A stretch of DNA of 64,000 bases from Pseudoxanthomonas sp. CF385 (GCF_900104255.1 NZ_FNKZ01000001.1:1580001-1644000), one strand, 5' to 3'. Counted from the stretch's first letter, positions 16,067 through 25,372 are shown. Notes: generated by a model from the sequence alone, not told the origin. Numbers and translations are program-made.

Positions 16067-17431
16067 ATGACCCGACTCGACACCCGCACCCTGCAGCAGC
16101 TCGACGCCGAGCACCATCTGCATCCGTTCAACGACAACGCCGCGCTGGCCAAGCGGGGCACCCGCATCCTGACCAAGGGCGAGGGCTGCTACGTCTGGGA
16201 TGCCGAGGGCAACAAGCTGCTCGACGCGTTCGCCGGTCTGTGGTGCGTCAACGTCGGCTACGGCCGCAAGGAGCTGGGCGAAGCCGCGTCGAAACAGATG
16301 ACGCAGCTCGCGTACTACAACAGCTTCTTCCAGTGCACCACCGAGCCGACCATCGAACTGGCCGCCAAGCTGGCGGAGCTGGCGCCGGGCGACCTCAATC
16401 ACTCCTTCTTTGTCAACTCCGGCTCCGAAGCCAACGACACCATCCTGCGCATGGTCAGGCACTTCTGGGCCGTACAGGACCAGCCGCAGAAGAACATCTT
16501 CATCGGCCGCCACGACGGCTACCACGGCACCACCATGGCCGGCGCCAGCCTGGGCGGGATGAAGGGCATGCACAAGCAGGGCGGCCTGCCGATCCCCGAC
16601 ATCCATCACATCGATCCGCCGTTCTGGTTCGCCGACGGTGGCGACCTGTCCGAGGACGAGTACGGCCTGGTCGCGGCGCGCCGGCTGGAGCAGAAGATCC
16701 TGGAACTGGGGCCGGATCGCGTGGCGGCCTTCATCGGCGAACCGATCATGGGCGCCATCGGCGTCTACATCCCGCCGATGACGTATTGGCCCGAGATCGA
16801 GCGCATCTGCCGCCAGTACGACGTGCTGCTGGTGGCCGACGAGGTGATCTGCGGCTTCGGACGCACCGGCGAATGGTTCGGTTCGGAGTACTTCGGTTTC
16901 CAGCCGGACATCATGCCGGTGGCCAAGGGCATCACCTCCGGCTACATCCCGTTGGGCGCGGCGATGTTCAACGACCGCATTTCCAAGGTGCTGAAGGAGC
17001 GGGGCGGCGAGCTGGCGCATGGCGCCACGTATTCGGGCCATCCGGTCTGCGCGGCGGTGGCGCTGGAGAACATCCGCATCCTGCAGGACGAGAAGATCGT
17101 CGAGACCGCGAAGAACGACATCGCCCCCTACCTGGCCCAGCGCTGGGCCGAACTCGGCGAACACCGTCTGGTCGGGCAGGCCCGCATCGCCGGCATGGTC
17201 GGTGCGCTCGAACTGGTGCCCGACAAGGGCAAGCGGGCGTTCTTCCCCGAACGCGGCACGGTCGGTCCGCGCTGCCGCGACCACGCGCTGAAGCACGGGC
17301 TGATCCTGCGCGCCACCTGGGACGCCATGCTGCTGTCGCCGCCGCTGATCATCACCCGCGCGCAGGTGGACGAGCTGTTCGACAAGACATGGAAGGCACT
17401 CAACGACACCGCGGCTGAGCTGGGGATGTAG
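16067..17431 (+). CDS. spuC: Putrescine:pyruvate-type aminotransferase (class III)
   Basis: A 454-residue class III PLP aminotransferase. PLP lysine K287 lies in PVAKGITSGYIPLG and D258 in VADEVICGFGRTG. N-terminal HLHPFNDN and LDAFAGLWCVNVGYGRKEL match SpuC, which transfers an amino group from putrescine or another polyamine to pyruvate, giving the aminoaldehyde and alanine. It could also act on GABA, which would fill the otherwise missing GABA aminotransferase step. The ATG at codon 5 of a GTG-headed frame has GGAG six bases upstream. It directly precedes the putrescine importer genes on the same strand. Confidence 0.88.
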   Translation: MTRLDTRTLQQLDAEHHLHPFNDNAALAKRGTRILTKGEGCYVWDAEGNKLLDAFAGLWCVNVGYGRKELGEAASKQMTQLAYYNSFFQCTTEPTIELAAKLAELAPGDLNHSFFVNSGSEANDTILRMVRHFWAVQDQPQKNIFIGRHDGYHGTTMAGASLGGMKGMHKQGGLPIPDIHHIDPPFWFADGGDLSEDEYGLVAARRLEQKILELGPDRVAAFIGEPIMGAIGVYIPPMTYWPEIERICRQYDVLLVADEVICGFGRTGEWFGSEYFGFQPDIMPVAKGITSGYIPLGAAMFNDRISKVLKERGGELAHGATYSGHPVCAAVALENIRILQDEKIVETAKNDIAPYLAQRWAELGEHRLVGQARIAGMVGALELVPDKGKRAFFPERGTVGPRCRDHALKHGLILRATWDAMLLSPPLIITRAQVDELFDKTWKALNDTAAELGM

Positions 17432-17432
17432 G

Positions 17433-17477
17433 CGCCCGGGCGAGCGTGCGCTGCGTCACAGCGTCGCGGCCCGGGCG
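17433..17477 (+). terminator. Inverted repeat after the aminotransferase gene
   Basis: CGCCCGGGC (17433-17441) and GCCCGGGCG (17469-17477) are perfect complements 27 bases apart, directly after the stop codon. No T-run follows. It overlaps the candidate potF promoter, so it may be a weak terminator or an operator. Confidence 0.35.
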
Positions 17478-17483
17478 TATGAT
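17455..17483 (+). promoter_or_regulatory. Candidate potF promoter
   Basis: GTCACA (4/6 to -35), a 17-base spacer and TATGAT (5/6 to -10) place a start near 17490, about 30 bases before the first potF ATG. It suggests that the importer genes have a promoter of their own. Confidence 0.5.
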
Positions 17484-17520
17484 GGTTCCATCCCCCGATC
17501 CTGTTCCATGGAGTCCCCCG

Positions 17521-18636
17521 ATGAAGCTCAAGACCCTCACCGTCATGCTGGCCGCGACCGTCCTGGCCGCCTGTGGCGGCAAGGACGACAAGGCTGCCGA
17601 CGGCACGCCCTCCAAGGCGCTCAACGTCTACAACTGGTCCGACTACATCGCCGAGGACACCATCCCCAATTTCGAGAAGGCCACCGGAACCAAGGTGACC
17701 TACGACGTGTTCGACAGCGACGAGATGGTCGAGACCAAGCTGCTGGCCGGCAGCAGCGGCTACGACGTCGTGGTGCCGTCGCTGAGCTTCCTCGGTCGGC
17801 AGATCCAGGCCGGCGTGTTCCTGCCGCTGGACAAGAGCAAGATCCCGAACCTGAAGAACCTCGACCCGGCCATGCTCAAGCGCATCGAGCAGCAGGACCC
17901 GGGCAACCAGTACGCCGTGCCGTACCTCTGGGGCACCAGCGGCATCGGCTACAACGTCGACAAGATCAAGGCGATCTTCGGCGACACCGCCGTCACCGGC
18001 AGCTGGGACATCGTGTTCAAGCCGGAGAACGCGGCCAAGCTGAAGGACTGCGGCATCACCGTGCTGGACACGCCTTCCGAGCTGATCCCGATCGCGCTGA
18101 ACTACCTTGGCGAAGATCCGCACAGCTTCGACCCGAAGGTCATCGACAAGGCGGCGGCGCTGCTGAAGTCGATCCGCCCGTACATCCGCAACTTCCACTC
18201 GTCCTCGTACATCAACGACCTCGCCAACGGCGATGTCTGCCTGGTGGTCGGCTGGTCGGGCGACATCATCCAGGCGCGCGACCGCGCGGCCGAAGCCGGC
18301 AACGGCGTCAACGTGGCGTACTCCATCCCGAAGGAAGGCGCGCCGCAATGGTTCGACATGCTGGCGATCCCGAAGGACGCCAAGAACGTCGACAACGCCT
18401 ACGCCTTCATCAACTACCTGCTGGACCCGAAGGTCGCGGCGGCGAACACCAATTTCGTGACCTACCCGAATCCGGTGCCGTCGTCCAAGCCGATGGTGGA
18501 CAAGGCGATCGCGGACGACCCGACGATCTATCCGCCGGCCGACGTGGACGCGAAGCTCTTCACCTTCGCGATCCTGCCGCCCGAGGTGGATCGCCAGTAC
18601 ACGCGCATCTGGACGGAACTGAAGACCGGACGCTGA
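17521..18636 (+). CDS. potF: Putrescine-binding lipoprotein of ABC importer, copy 1
   Basis: A 371-residue periplasmic binding protein. A lipobox LAAC ends at C18, so it should be an outer-face lipoprotein of the inner membrane. Polyamine pocket residues of the PotF family are conserved: NWSDY near the start, S-x-S in VVPSLSFL, VGWSGD, and QWFDML. The two family cysteines (KDCGI and DVCLV) that pair in E. coli PotF are kept. It delivers putrescine or a related amine to PotGHI. GGAG precedes the ATG. It is followed by a hairpin and then by a close paralogue, so the importer has two receptors. Confidence 0.93.
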   Translation: MKLKTLTVMLAATVLAACGGKDDKAADGTPSKALNVYNWSDYIAEDTIPNFEKATGTKVTYDVFDSDEMVETKLLAGSSGYDVVVPSLSFLGRQIQAGVFLPLDKSKIPNLKNLDPAMLKRIEQQDPGNQYAVPYLWGTSGIGYNVDKIKAIFGDTAVTGSWDIVFKPENAAKLKDCGITVLDTPSELIPIALNYLGEDPHSFDPKVIDKAAALLKSIRPYIRNFHSSSYINDLANGDVCLVVGWSGDIIQARDRAAEAGNGVNVAYSIPKEGAPQWFDMLAIPKDAKNVDNAYAFINYLLDPKVAAANTNFVTYPNPVPSSKPMVDKAIADDPTIYPPADVDAKLFTFAILPPEVDRQYTRIWTELKTGR

Positions 18637-18643
18637 AACACAC

Positions 18644-18673
18644 GAGGGCGCGGGCCGTGACGGACGCGCCCTC
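18644..18673 (+). terminator. Hairpin after first potF
   Basis: GAGGGCGCG and CGCGCCCTC form a perfect 9-bp stem with a 12-base loop, 8 bases after the stop codon. No T-run follows, so it may be an attenuating or mRNA-protecting hairpin rather than a full terminator. The remaining 170 bases before the next gene show nothing recognisable beyond its ribosome binding site. Confidence 0.5.
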
Positions 18674-18846
18674 TGTCATCGTGGCGACGGACGCGTGAGC
18701 GGACGGCGGCACAGGAGCGGGGAGGGGAGAAGGGGAGCAATCACGGCACGGAACCGGCCACTGCAATGACAGCACGCCCGCGGCAGCTCCCAGCTGGTGC
18801 GGGGACCACATCAAGCCGCCCTCGCGGGCCGAATGGAGAGAGATTG

Positions 18847-19968
18847 ATGAAACTGCGCGTACTGGCAACCACCCTGGCCCTCTGTACCCTCGCGGCCTGC
18901 GGCAAGTCCGGCGGCGATGCGGCCGCATCCGCCGATGGCGGCGCCAAACAGGTCAACGTCTACAACTGGTCCGACTACATCGCCGAAGACACGATCCCCA
19001 ACTTCGAGAAGCAATCGGGCATCAAGGTCACCTACGACGTGTTCGACAGCAACGAGGTCCTGGAGACCAAGCTGCTGGCCGGCAGCAGCGGCTACGACGT
19101 GGTCGTGCCGACGATGAACTTCCTGGGACGACAGATCCAGGCCGGCGTGTTCCTGCCGCTGGACAAGAGCAAGATCCCCAACTACGCCAACCTGGACCCG
19201 GCCCTCATGAAGCGCCTGGAGAACCAGGACCCGGGCAACCAGTACGCCATCCCCTACATGTGGGGCACCACCGGCATCGGCTACAACGTCGACAAGGTGA
19301 AGGCCGCGTTCGGCAACACCGACATCGCCAGCAGCCTGGACATCGTGTTCAAGCCGGAGAACATCAGCAAGCTGAAGGACTGCGGCGTGACCTTCCTGGA
19401 CACCCCGTCGGAGATCATCCCGATCGCGCTGAACTACCTGGGCGAGGATCCGAACAGCCAGGATCCGGCGGTGATCGACAAGGCCGCCGCGCTGCTCAAG
19501 ACGATCCGGCCGTACATCACCAACTTCCATTCCTCGCAGTACATCGATGCGATGGCCAACGGCGACACCTGCCTGGTGGTCGGCTGGTCGGGCGACATCA
19601 TCCAGGCGCGCGACCGCGCCGCCGAGGCGAAGAACGGCGTCAACATCGCCTACGCCATCCCGAAGGAAGGCGCGCCGCAGTGGTTCGACATGCTGTCCAT
19701 CCCCAAGGACGCCAAGCACGTCGATGAGGCCTATGCCTTCATCAACTACCTGCTCGACCCGCAGGTGATGGCCAACAACTCCAACTTCATCAGCTACCCG
19801 AACGCCATTCCGAAGGCGAAGGAGCTGATGGACAAGTCGATCACCGAAGACACGACCATCTATCCGACCCCCGAGGTCGAGGCCAAGCTCTTCACCTTCG
19901 CCATCATCCCGCCGGACGTGGACCGCCAGTACACGCGCATCTGGACGGAACTGAAGACCGGCAAGTAA
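18847..19968 (+). CDS. Polyamine-binding lipoprotein of ABC importer, copy 2
   Basis: A 373-residue paralogue of the preceding potF, clearly a tandem duplicate: most of the mature sequence is identical or conservative. The lipobox LAAC ends at C18. NWSDY, VGWSGD, WFDML and both paired cysteines are conserved. The pocket segment that reads VVPSLSFL in copy 1 (VVPSASFL in E. coli PotF, as recalled) reads VVPTMNFL here, replacing two serines by Thr and Asn. This may change ligand preference, for example toward spermidine or cadaverine (inference). GGAGAG precedes the ATG. It lies closest to potG and is followed by a hairpin. Confidence 0.92.
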   Translation: MKLRVLATTLALCTLAACGKSGGDAAASADGGAKQVNVYNWSDYIAEDTIPNFEKQSGIKVTYDVFDSNEVLETKLLAGSSGYDVVVPTMNFLGRQIQAGVFLPLDKSKIPNYANLDPALMKRLENQDPGNQYAIPYMWGTTGIGYNVDKVKAAFGNTDIASSLDIVFKPENISKLKDCGVTFLDTPSEIIPIALNYLGEDPNSQDPAVIDKAAALLKTIRPYITNFHSSQYIDAMANGDTCLVVGWSGDIIQARDRAAEAKNGVNIAYAIPKEGAPQWFDMLSIPKDAKHVDEAYAFINYLLDPQVMANNSNFISYPNAIPKAKELMDKSITEDTTIYPTPEVEAKLFTFAIIPPDVDRQYTRIWTELKTGK

Positions 19969-19979
19969 GTCCCGCGGCT

Positions 19980-20000
19980 GGGGCAGGCGCGGCCTGCCCC
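19980..20000 (+). terminator. Hairpin between second potF and potG
   Basis: GGGGCAGG and CCTGCCCC form a perfect 8-bp stem with a 5-base loop, 11 bases after the stop codon, without a T-run. In ABC importers such hairpins often lower expression of the membrane parts relative to the binding protein. Confidence 0.55.
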
Positions 20001-20068
20001 GGATCCGGCGGTCCCACGCACGACATCACGGCTGGCGCCGATGCGGCGCCGGCGATCGGGGGAATTCC

Positions 20069-21205
20069 ATGGCGGCAGAACAGGGCAACGGCGCGGCATC
20101 GAATGGCAAGGCGAACGCGCAGGAATATCTGCGCATCGTCGACGTGCGCAAGGAATTCGACGGGTTCGTCGCGGTCGACGACACCAACCTGACGATCCGC
20201 AAGGGCGAGATCTTCGCGCTGCTGGGCGGCTCGGGCAGCGGCAAGTCCACGCTGCTGCGTTGCCTGGCGGGCTTCGAGAAGCCGACCTCCGGCAAGATCT
20301 TCCTGGATGGCCAGCTGCTCAACGACCTGCCGCCCTACGAGCGGCCGCTCAACATGATGTTCCAGTCGTACGCGCTGTTCCCGCACATGACGGTGGAGCA
20401 GAACATCGCCTTCGGCCTGAAACAGGACGGCCTGGCGAAAGACGCCATCAAGAAACGCGTCGAGGAAATGCTCGCGCTGGTCCAGCTGGGCAAGCTGGCC
20501 AAGCGCAAGCCGCACCAGCTGTCCGGCGGCCAGCAGCAGCGCGTGGCGCTGGCGCGGTCGCTCGCCAAGGGACCGAAGCTGCTGCTGCTGGACGAACCGA
20601 TGGGCGCGCTGGACAAGAAGCTGCGCTCGCAGATGCAGCTGGAACTGGTCAGCATCATCGAGAAGTCGGGCGTGACCTGCGTGATGGTCACCCACGACCA
20701 GGAAGAGGCGATGACGATGGCCACCCGCATCGCGCTGATGGACCAGGGTTGGATCCGCCAGGTCGGCACGCCCGACGAAATCTACGAGCAGCCGACCAGC
20801 CGCTTCGCCGCCGAGTTCATCGGCTCGGTGAACCTGATCGAAGGCGCCGTGGAGGAAGACGAAGCGAATTACGTCACCATCCGCTCGCCGCAGCTGCCCG
20901 ATCCCATCTACATCGGCCATGGCATTTCCGGTTTCGAAGGCCAGGAAGTCGCCTTCGCGGTGCGCCCGGAAAAGCTGGGCATCGGCAAGACCGAGCCCCC
21001 GCAGCCGCACAACAAGGCCAAGGGCGTGATCGAGGACATCGCCTATTTCGGCAGTCATTCGGTCTACCACGTGCGCCTGCCGAGCGGGTACAAGTTCATG
21101 GCCAACTTCGCCAACGTCCAGCGCTGGGCGAGCGAGGGCATGACTTGGAACGATGAAGTGTGGGTGTGGTGGGGCGACAACGACGGCGTGGTGCTCACCT
21201 CATGA
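20069..21205 (+). CDS. potG: Putrescine ABC importer ATP-binding protein
   Basis: A 378-residue ATPase that drives putrescine import. Walker A GGSGSGKST at 53-61, Q-loop Q99 (MFQSYALFPHMTV), signature LSGGQQQ at 151-157, Walker B LLLLDEP from 171 and switch His H209 (THDQEEA) are intact. The C-terminal third (about 290-375) is the TOBE regulatory domain of the PotA/PotG group. The ATG follows GGGGGAA. Its last codons overlap the potH ATG (ATGA), implying coupled translation. Confidence 0.95.
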   Translation: MAAEQGNGAASNGKANAQEYLRIVDVRKEFDGFVAVDDTNLTIRKGEIFALLGGSGSGKSTLLRCLAGFEKPTSGKIFLDGQLLNDLPPYERPLNMMFQSYALFPHMTVEQNIAFGLKQDGLAKDAIKKRVEEMLALVQLGKLAKRKPHQLSGGQQQRVALARSLAKGPKLLLLDEPMGALDKKLRSQMQLELVSIIEKSGVTCVMVTHDQEEAMTMATRIALMDQGWIRQVGTPDEIYEQPTSRFAAEFIGSVNLIEGAVEEDEANYVTIRSPQLPDPIYIGHGISGFEGQEVAFAVRPEKLGIGKTEPPQPHNKAKGVIEDIAYFGSHSVYHVRLPSGYKFMANFANVQRWASEGMTWNDEVWVWWGDNDGVVLTS

Positions 21206-22116
21206 ACATCCTGCGCTCCCTCCAGAAACGTCTGCCGGGGCCGCGCTGGGGCGTGATCTCGGTGCCGTACGTGTGGCTGCTGCTGTTCTTCGCGATCCCG
21301 TTCCTGATCGTGCTGAAGATCTCGTTCGCCAAGCTGGCGATCGCGATGCCGCCGTACACGCCCATCCTCGAATATATCGACGAGGCGCTGACGCTCAAGC
21401 TCAATCTGGGCAACTACGCGGCGCTGTTCACCGACTCCCAGTACATCGCGGCCTACCTGAGTTCGATCAAGATCGCGGCGATCTCCACCTTCCTCGCGTT
21501 GCTGGTGGCGTACCCGATCGCCTACGTGATTGCCCGCCTGCCGCCCTCGTCGCGCAACATCGCGATGATGCTGGTGGTGCTGCCGTCGTGGACGTCGTTC
21601 CTGATCCGCGTCTACGCCTGGATCGGCATCCTGAAGAACAACGGCCTGCTCAACAACCTGCTGATGAAGATCGGCCTGATCGACGAGCCGCTGCAGATCC
21701 TGTACACGCCGATGGCCGCGTATATCGGCATCGTCTACTGCTACCTGCCGTTCATGGTGTTGCCGCTGTACACCAACCTGGTCAAGCACGACCAGCGTCT
21801 GCTGGAGGCGGCCTACGACCTCGGCGCCAAGCCGTGGAAGGCGTTCTTCACGATCACGTTGCCGCTGTCGAAGGCGGGCATCATCGCCGGCTGCATGCTG
21901 GTGATGATCCCGGCGGTCGGTGAGTTCGTCATTCCCGAACTGCTCGGCGGGCCGGACACGCTGATGATCGGCCGCGTGCTGTGGGGCGAGTTCTTCAACA
22001 ACCGCGACTGGCCGGCGGCATCGGCGGTGGCGATCGTCATGCTGATCCTGCTGCTGATTCCGATCCTGATCTTCAACCGGGTGCAGCAGCGCGAAATGGA
22101 AGGGAGGCTGACATGA
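21202..22116 (+). CDS. potH: Putrescine ABC importer permease PotH
   Basis: A 304-residue inner-membrane permease of the BPD_transp_1 type with about six hydrophobic segments. The cytoplasmic EAA loop that docks the ATPase is LEAAYDLGAKPWKAFFTITLP (about residues 208-228). The final membrane segment ends in a basic tail NRVQQREMEGR. The ATG overlaps the potG stop by four bases, and its own stop overlaps potI in the same way, so G, H and I should be made together. It forms the channel with PotI. Confidence 0.95.
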   Translation: MNILRSLQKRLPGPRWGVISVPYVWLLLFFAIPFLIVLKISFAKLAIAMPPYTPILEYIDEALTLKLNLGNYAALFTDSQYIAAYLSSIKIAAISTFLALLVAYPIAYVIARLPPSSRNIAMMLVVLPSWTSFLIRVYAWIGILKNNGLLNNLLMKIGLIDEPLQILYTPMAAYIGIVYCYLPFMVLPLYTNLVKHDQRLLEAAYDLGAKPWKAFFTITLPLSKAGIIAGCMLVMIPAVGEFVIPELLGGPDTLMIGRVLWGEFFNNRDWPAASAVAIVMLILLLIPILIFNRVQQREMEGRLT

Positions 22117-22955
22117 GCCGGCTCGGACAACGTGCGGTCAACTGGACGGTGCTCGGCCTGGGCTTCGCCTTCCTCTACATCCCGGTCTTCATCCTGATGG
22201 TGTACTCCTTCAACGAGTCGCGCCTGGCCACGGTGTGGTCGGGCTTCTCGTTCAAGTGGTACGGCGAGTTGTTCCGCGACAAGCAGATGCTCGACGCGGC
22301 CTGGGTCAGCATCAAGGTGGCGTTCTGGACGGCGACCGCCGCGGTCGTGCTGGGCACGATGGCGGCGCTGGTGATGACGCGCATGCGCCGGTTCCCCGGC
22401 AAGACGCTGTTCGGTGCGCTGATCACCGCGCCGCTGGTGATGCCGGAAGTGATCATCGGCCTGTCGGTCCTGCTGATGTTCGTCTCGCTGGGCCAGGTGG
22501 TCGGCCTGCAGCCGCGCGGCATCCTGTCGATCTGGATCGCGCACGTGACCTTCACCCTGGCGTTCGTCACGGTGGTGGTGTCATCACGGCTGTCCGAACT
22601 GGACAAGTCGCTGGAAGAGGCCGCCATGGACCTGGGGGCGAACCGGATCAAGGTGTTCTTCCTGATCACCCTGCCGATCATCGCGCCGGCGCTGGTGTCG
22701 GGCTGGCTGCTCGCCTTCACCCTGTCGCTGGACGACGTGGTGATCGCCAGCTTCGTCGCCGGGCCGAGTTCCACCACGCTGCCGATGAAGGTGTTCTCGT
22801 CGGTACGCCTGGGACTGAGTCCGAAGATCAACGCGCTCGCCACACTGATGATCCTCGTGGTGACGGCGGCGGCCTTCCTGGGCTGGTGGTTCATGTACCG
22901 CGAGGAGAAGCGGCGCCAGCGCGACATGCAGCTGGCGTTGCAGGACAACGGCTGA
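22113..22955 (+). CDS. potI: Putrescine ABC importer permease PotI
   Basis: A 280-residue partner permease, with about six membrane segments and the EAA loop EEAAMDLGANRIKVFF (about residues 170-186). The segment TLSLDDVVIASF is typical of the PotC/PotI group. The ATG overlaps the potH stop (ATGA) with AAGGGAGG just upstream. It closes the five-gene importer. A small hairpin follows, before the semialdehyde dehydrogenase gene. Confidence 0.95.
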   Translation: MSRLGQRAVNWTVLGLGFAFLYIPVFILMVYSFNESRLATVWSGFSFKWYGELFRDKQMLDAAWVSIKVAFWTATAAVVLGTMAALVMTRMRRFPGKTLFGALITAPLVMPEVIIGLSVLLMFVSLGQVVGLQPRGILSIWIAHVTFTLAFVTVVVSSRLSELDKSLEEAAMDLGANRIKVFFLITLPIIAPALVSGWLLAFTLSLDDVVIASFVAGPSSTTLPMKVFSSVRLGLSPKINALATLMILVVTAAAFLGWWFMYREEKRRQRDMQLALQDNG

Positions 22956-22982
22956 CGCACAGGCCGCCCACGGCCCCCTAAC

Positions 22983-23005
22983 GCCGCCATCGCCACAATG
23001 GCGGC
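22983..23005 (+). terminator. Weak hairpin after potI
   Basis: GCCGCCAT and ATGGCGGC pair over a 7-base loop in the 74-base gap between potI and the next gene. No T-run follows, so it may only be a partial terminator. Confidence 0.35.
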
Positions 23006-23029
23006 CATTCCCATGCACCCCGTGACGCC

Positions 23030-24391
23030 ATGACTGTCGAAACCATCAATCCCGCGACCGGGCAGGTCGAGTATCGCCACGAACTGATGACGGCCGCGCA
23101 GGTCGATGCCACGCTCGCCGCCGCGCAACGCGCATTTCCCGCGTGGGCGGCGCTGTCGCTGGCCGAACGCGGCAAGGTGTTGCGCGCGATCGGCGCCGAG
23201 TTGCGGCGCCGCCGCGACGACATCCAGCGCACCATGACGGCGGAAATGGGCAAGCTGCGCAAGGAAGCCCTGGCCGAGGTCGACAAGTGCGCCGGCGCCT
23301 GCGACTACTACGCCGATCACGCGGCCGACTACCTGCTGGACCAGCCGGTGGCGACGGATGGCCAGCGCAGTTACGTGCGTTATGAGCCGATCGGTTGCGT
23401 GCTCGCGGTGATGCCCTGGAATTTCCCGATCTGGCAGGTATTCCGCTTCCTCGCCCCGGCGTTCATGGCCGGCAATGTCGCGGTGCTCAAGCATGCGAGC
23501 AACGTGCCGCGGTGCGCCGATGCCATCGCCGGCGCGCTCGCGGCGGCCGGGCTACCGGACGGTGTATTCGGCGTGCTGCATATCGACAACGATCAGGCCG
23601 CCGAGGTGATCCGCGATCCGCGCGTCGCGGCAGTGACGCTGACGGGCAGCGAGCGCGCGGGCCGCGCCGTCGCCGCCAACGCAGGCGGGCAGCTGAAGAA
23701 AAGCGTGATGGAACTCGGCGGCAGCGATGCTTTCATCGTCCTGGACGATGCCGACCTCGACAAGACCGTCGCCGGCGCCGTGGCGTCGCGCTTCGGCAAT
23801 GCCGGCCAGACCTGCATCGCGGCCAAGCGCTTCATCGTGCAGGAAGGCATCGCCGATGCCTTCGTGAAGCGCTTCGTCGAGGCGGCGGCGAAGCTGCAGT
23901 TGGGCGACCCGCAGGACGACGCCACCACGCTCGCGCCGATGGCGCGGCAGGACCTGCGCGACGAATTGCACAAGCAGGTGCAGGCCAGCGTGTCGAAAGG
24001 CGCGAAGGTGCTGCTCGGCGGCGCGCCCGATGCTTCGCATGCGGGCTATCCGGCCTCGATCCTCGATGCGGTCGCACCCGGCATGCCCGCGTATGAGGAA
24101 GAACTGTTCGGCCCGGTCGCCAGCATCCTGCGGGTGAAGGACGATGCCGAAGCCGTGCGCGTGGCGAACGACACCACGTTCGGTCTGGGCGGCAGCGTGT
24201 GGACGCGGGACGTCGACCGCGGCGACCGCATCGCGCGACAGCTGCAGGTGGGCGCGGCCTTCGTCAACGCCATCGTCCGCAGCGACGTCCGCCTGCCGTT
24301 CGGCGGCACCAAGCGCTCCGGCTTCGGTCGTGAGCTCGCCGAGCACGGCATCCACGAATTCATGAACATCAAGTCGGTCTACGTGGCCTGA
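23030..24391 (+). CDS. NAD-dependent succinate-semialdehyde dehydrogenase
   Basis: A 453-residue aldehyde dehydrogenase. The catalytic Cys is C262 (NAGQTCIA) and the general base E228 in MELGGSDAF; the GGSD variant and the short length (about 450) fit the Sad/YneI group, which oxidises succinate semialdehyde to succinate and feeds the TCA cycle. It would finish GABA breakdown after PuuD and an aminotransferase, which fits its place after potI on the same strand. The start has no strong ribosome binding site, but the ATG gives the family N-terminus TINPATGQ. Other small semialdehydes could be alternative substrates. Confidence 0.9.
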   Translation: MTVETINPATGQVEYRHELMTAAQVDATLAAAQRAFPAWAALSLAERGKVLRAIGAELRRRRDDIQRTMTAEMGKLRKEALAEVDKCAGACDYYADHAADYLLDQPVATDGQRSYVRYEPIGCVLAVMPWNFPIWQVFRFLAPAFMAGNVAVLKHASNVPRCADAIAGALAAAGLPDGVFGVLHIDNDQAAEVIRDPRVAAVTLTGSERAGRAVAANAGGQLKKSVMELGGSDAFIVLDDADLDKTVAGAVASRFGNAGQTCIAAKRFIVQEGIADAFVKRFVEAAAKLQLGDPQDDATTLAPMARQDLRDELHKQVQASVSKGAKVLLGGAPDASHAGYPASILDAVAPGMPAYEEELFGPVASILRVKDDAEAVRVANDTTFGLGGSVWTRDVDRGDRIARQLQVGAAFVNAIVRSDVRLPFGGTKRSGFGRELAEHGIHEFMNIKSVYVA

Positions 24392-24501
24392 GCGTATCGC
24401 CGGCGGGCGATGATCCACCCATGGAACGGATGGTTACGTCGGCTGTCGTTCCGAAGCGGGTGTCCCGGTGCCATCTTGTCGGGAATTGAATTGGAGGCGC
24501 C

Positions 24502-25362
24502 ATGAGCACCCTGACCGACACTTCGCCCGCCCGCGTGATCCGCACGATCCGTGGCCGACCCACGTCCGATGGCGCGGGCGTCAAGCTGACGCGCGTCATC
24601 GGCGGCCCGGACCTGCCTGATCTTGATCCGTTCCTGCTGCTCGACGAATTCGGCACGGACAAGGCCGAGGACTACCTCGCCGGCTTCCCGGAGCATCCGC
24701 ATCGCGGCTTCGAGGCGGTCACCTACATGCTCGACGGCCGCATGCGCCATCGCGACAACCACGGCAACGAAGGCCTGCTGACGCCGGGCGCCGTGCAGTG
24801 GATGACCGCCGGGCGCGGGCTGGTGCATTCGGAAATGCCCGAGCAGGAGTCCGGCCGTATGCGCGGCTTCCAGCTGTGGGTGAACCTGCCGGCGCGCGAA
24901 AAGATGACGGACCCGAAGTATCAGGAATTCGCCCCGGACCGCATCCCGGTGGCCACGCCGGCGGCAGGGGTGACCGTGAAAGTGATCGCCGGCACTGTCG
25001 GCGATGTGCAGGGCCCGATCTCCCAGCCCGCTACCGAGCCGGTTTATCTCGACATCGCGCTCGAGGCGGGCAAGGCGTGGGACTACGCGTTGCCGACGGG
25101 GCATAACGCGTTCGCCTACGTGTTCGAAGGCGCGCTCACCGTAGGCGAAGGCGACGAAGCACGGCCGCTGGATACCCATGAGATGGGTGTGCTCGGGGGC
25201 GGCGACGTGTTGCGGGTGCGGGCGGGCAGCCGTCCTGCGCGCCTGATCCTGGTGGCGGGGCGGCCGCTGCGCGAGCCGGTGATGCGGCACGGTCCGTTCG
25301 TCATGAACACGCGCCAAGAGCTGATGCAGGCCTTCGTCGATTTCCAGGAAGGTCGTTTCTGA
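24502..25362 (+). CDS. Pirin family protein (copy 1)
   Basis: A 286-residue bicupin of the pirin family. The metal ligands are present at the expected spacing: H65 and H67 (HPHRGFE), H109 and E111 (LVHSEMP). Bacterial pirins bind Fe(II); some show quercetin 2,3-dioxygenase activity and others modulate metabolic enzymes. The function here is unknown. GGAGGC lies just before the ATG. A hairpin in the 34-base gap after it separates it from the convergent next gene. A second, clearly different pirin is encoded 1.6 kb downstream. Confidence 0.9.
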   Translation: MSTLTDTSPARVIRTIRGRPTSDGAGVKLTRVIGGPDLPDLDPFLLLDEFGTDKAEDYLAGFPEHPHRGFEAVTYMLDGRMRHRDNHGNEGLLTPGAVQWMTAGRGLVHSEMPEQESGRMRGFQLWVNLPAREKMTDPKYQEFAPDRIPVATPAAGVTVKVIAGTVGDVQGPISQPATEPVYLDIALEAGKAWDYALPTGHNAFAYVFEGALTVGEGDEARPLDTHEMGVLGGGDVLRVRAGSRPARLILVAGRPLREPVMRHGPFVMNTRQELMQAFVDFQEGRF

Positions 25363-25372
25363 GCGGAAGGGA

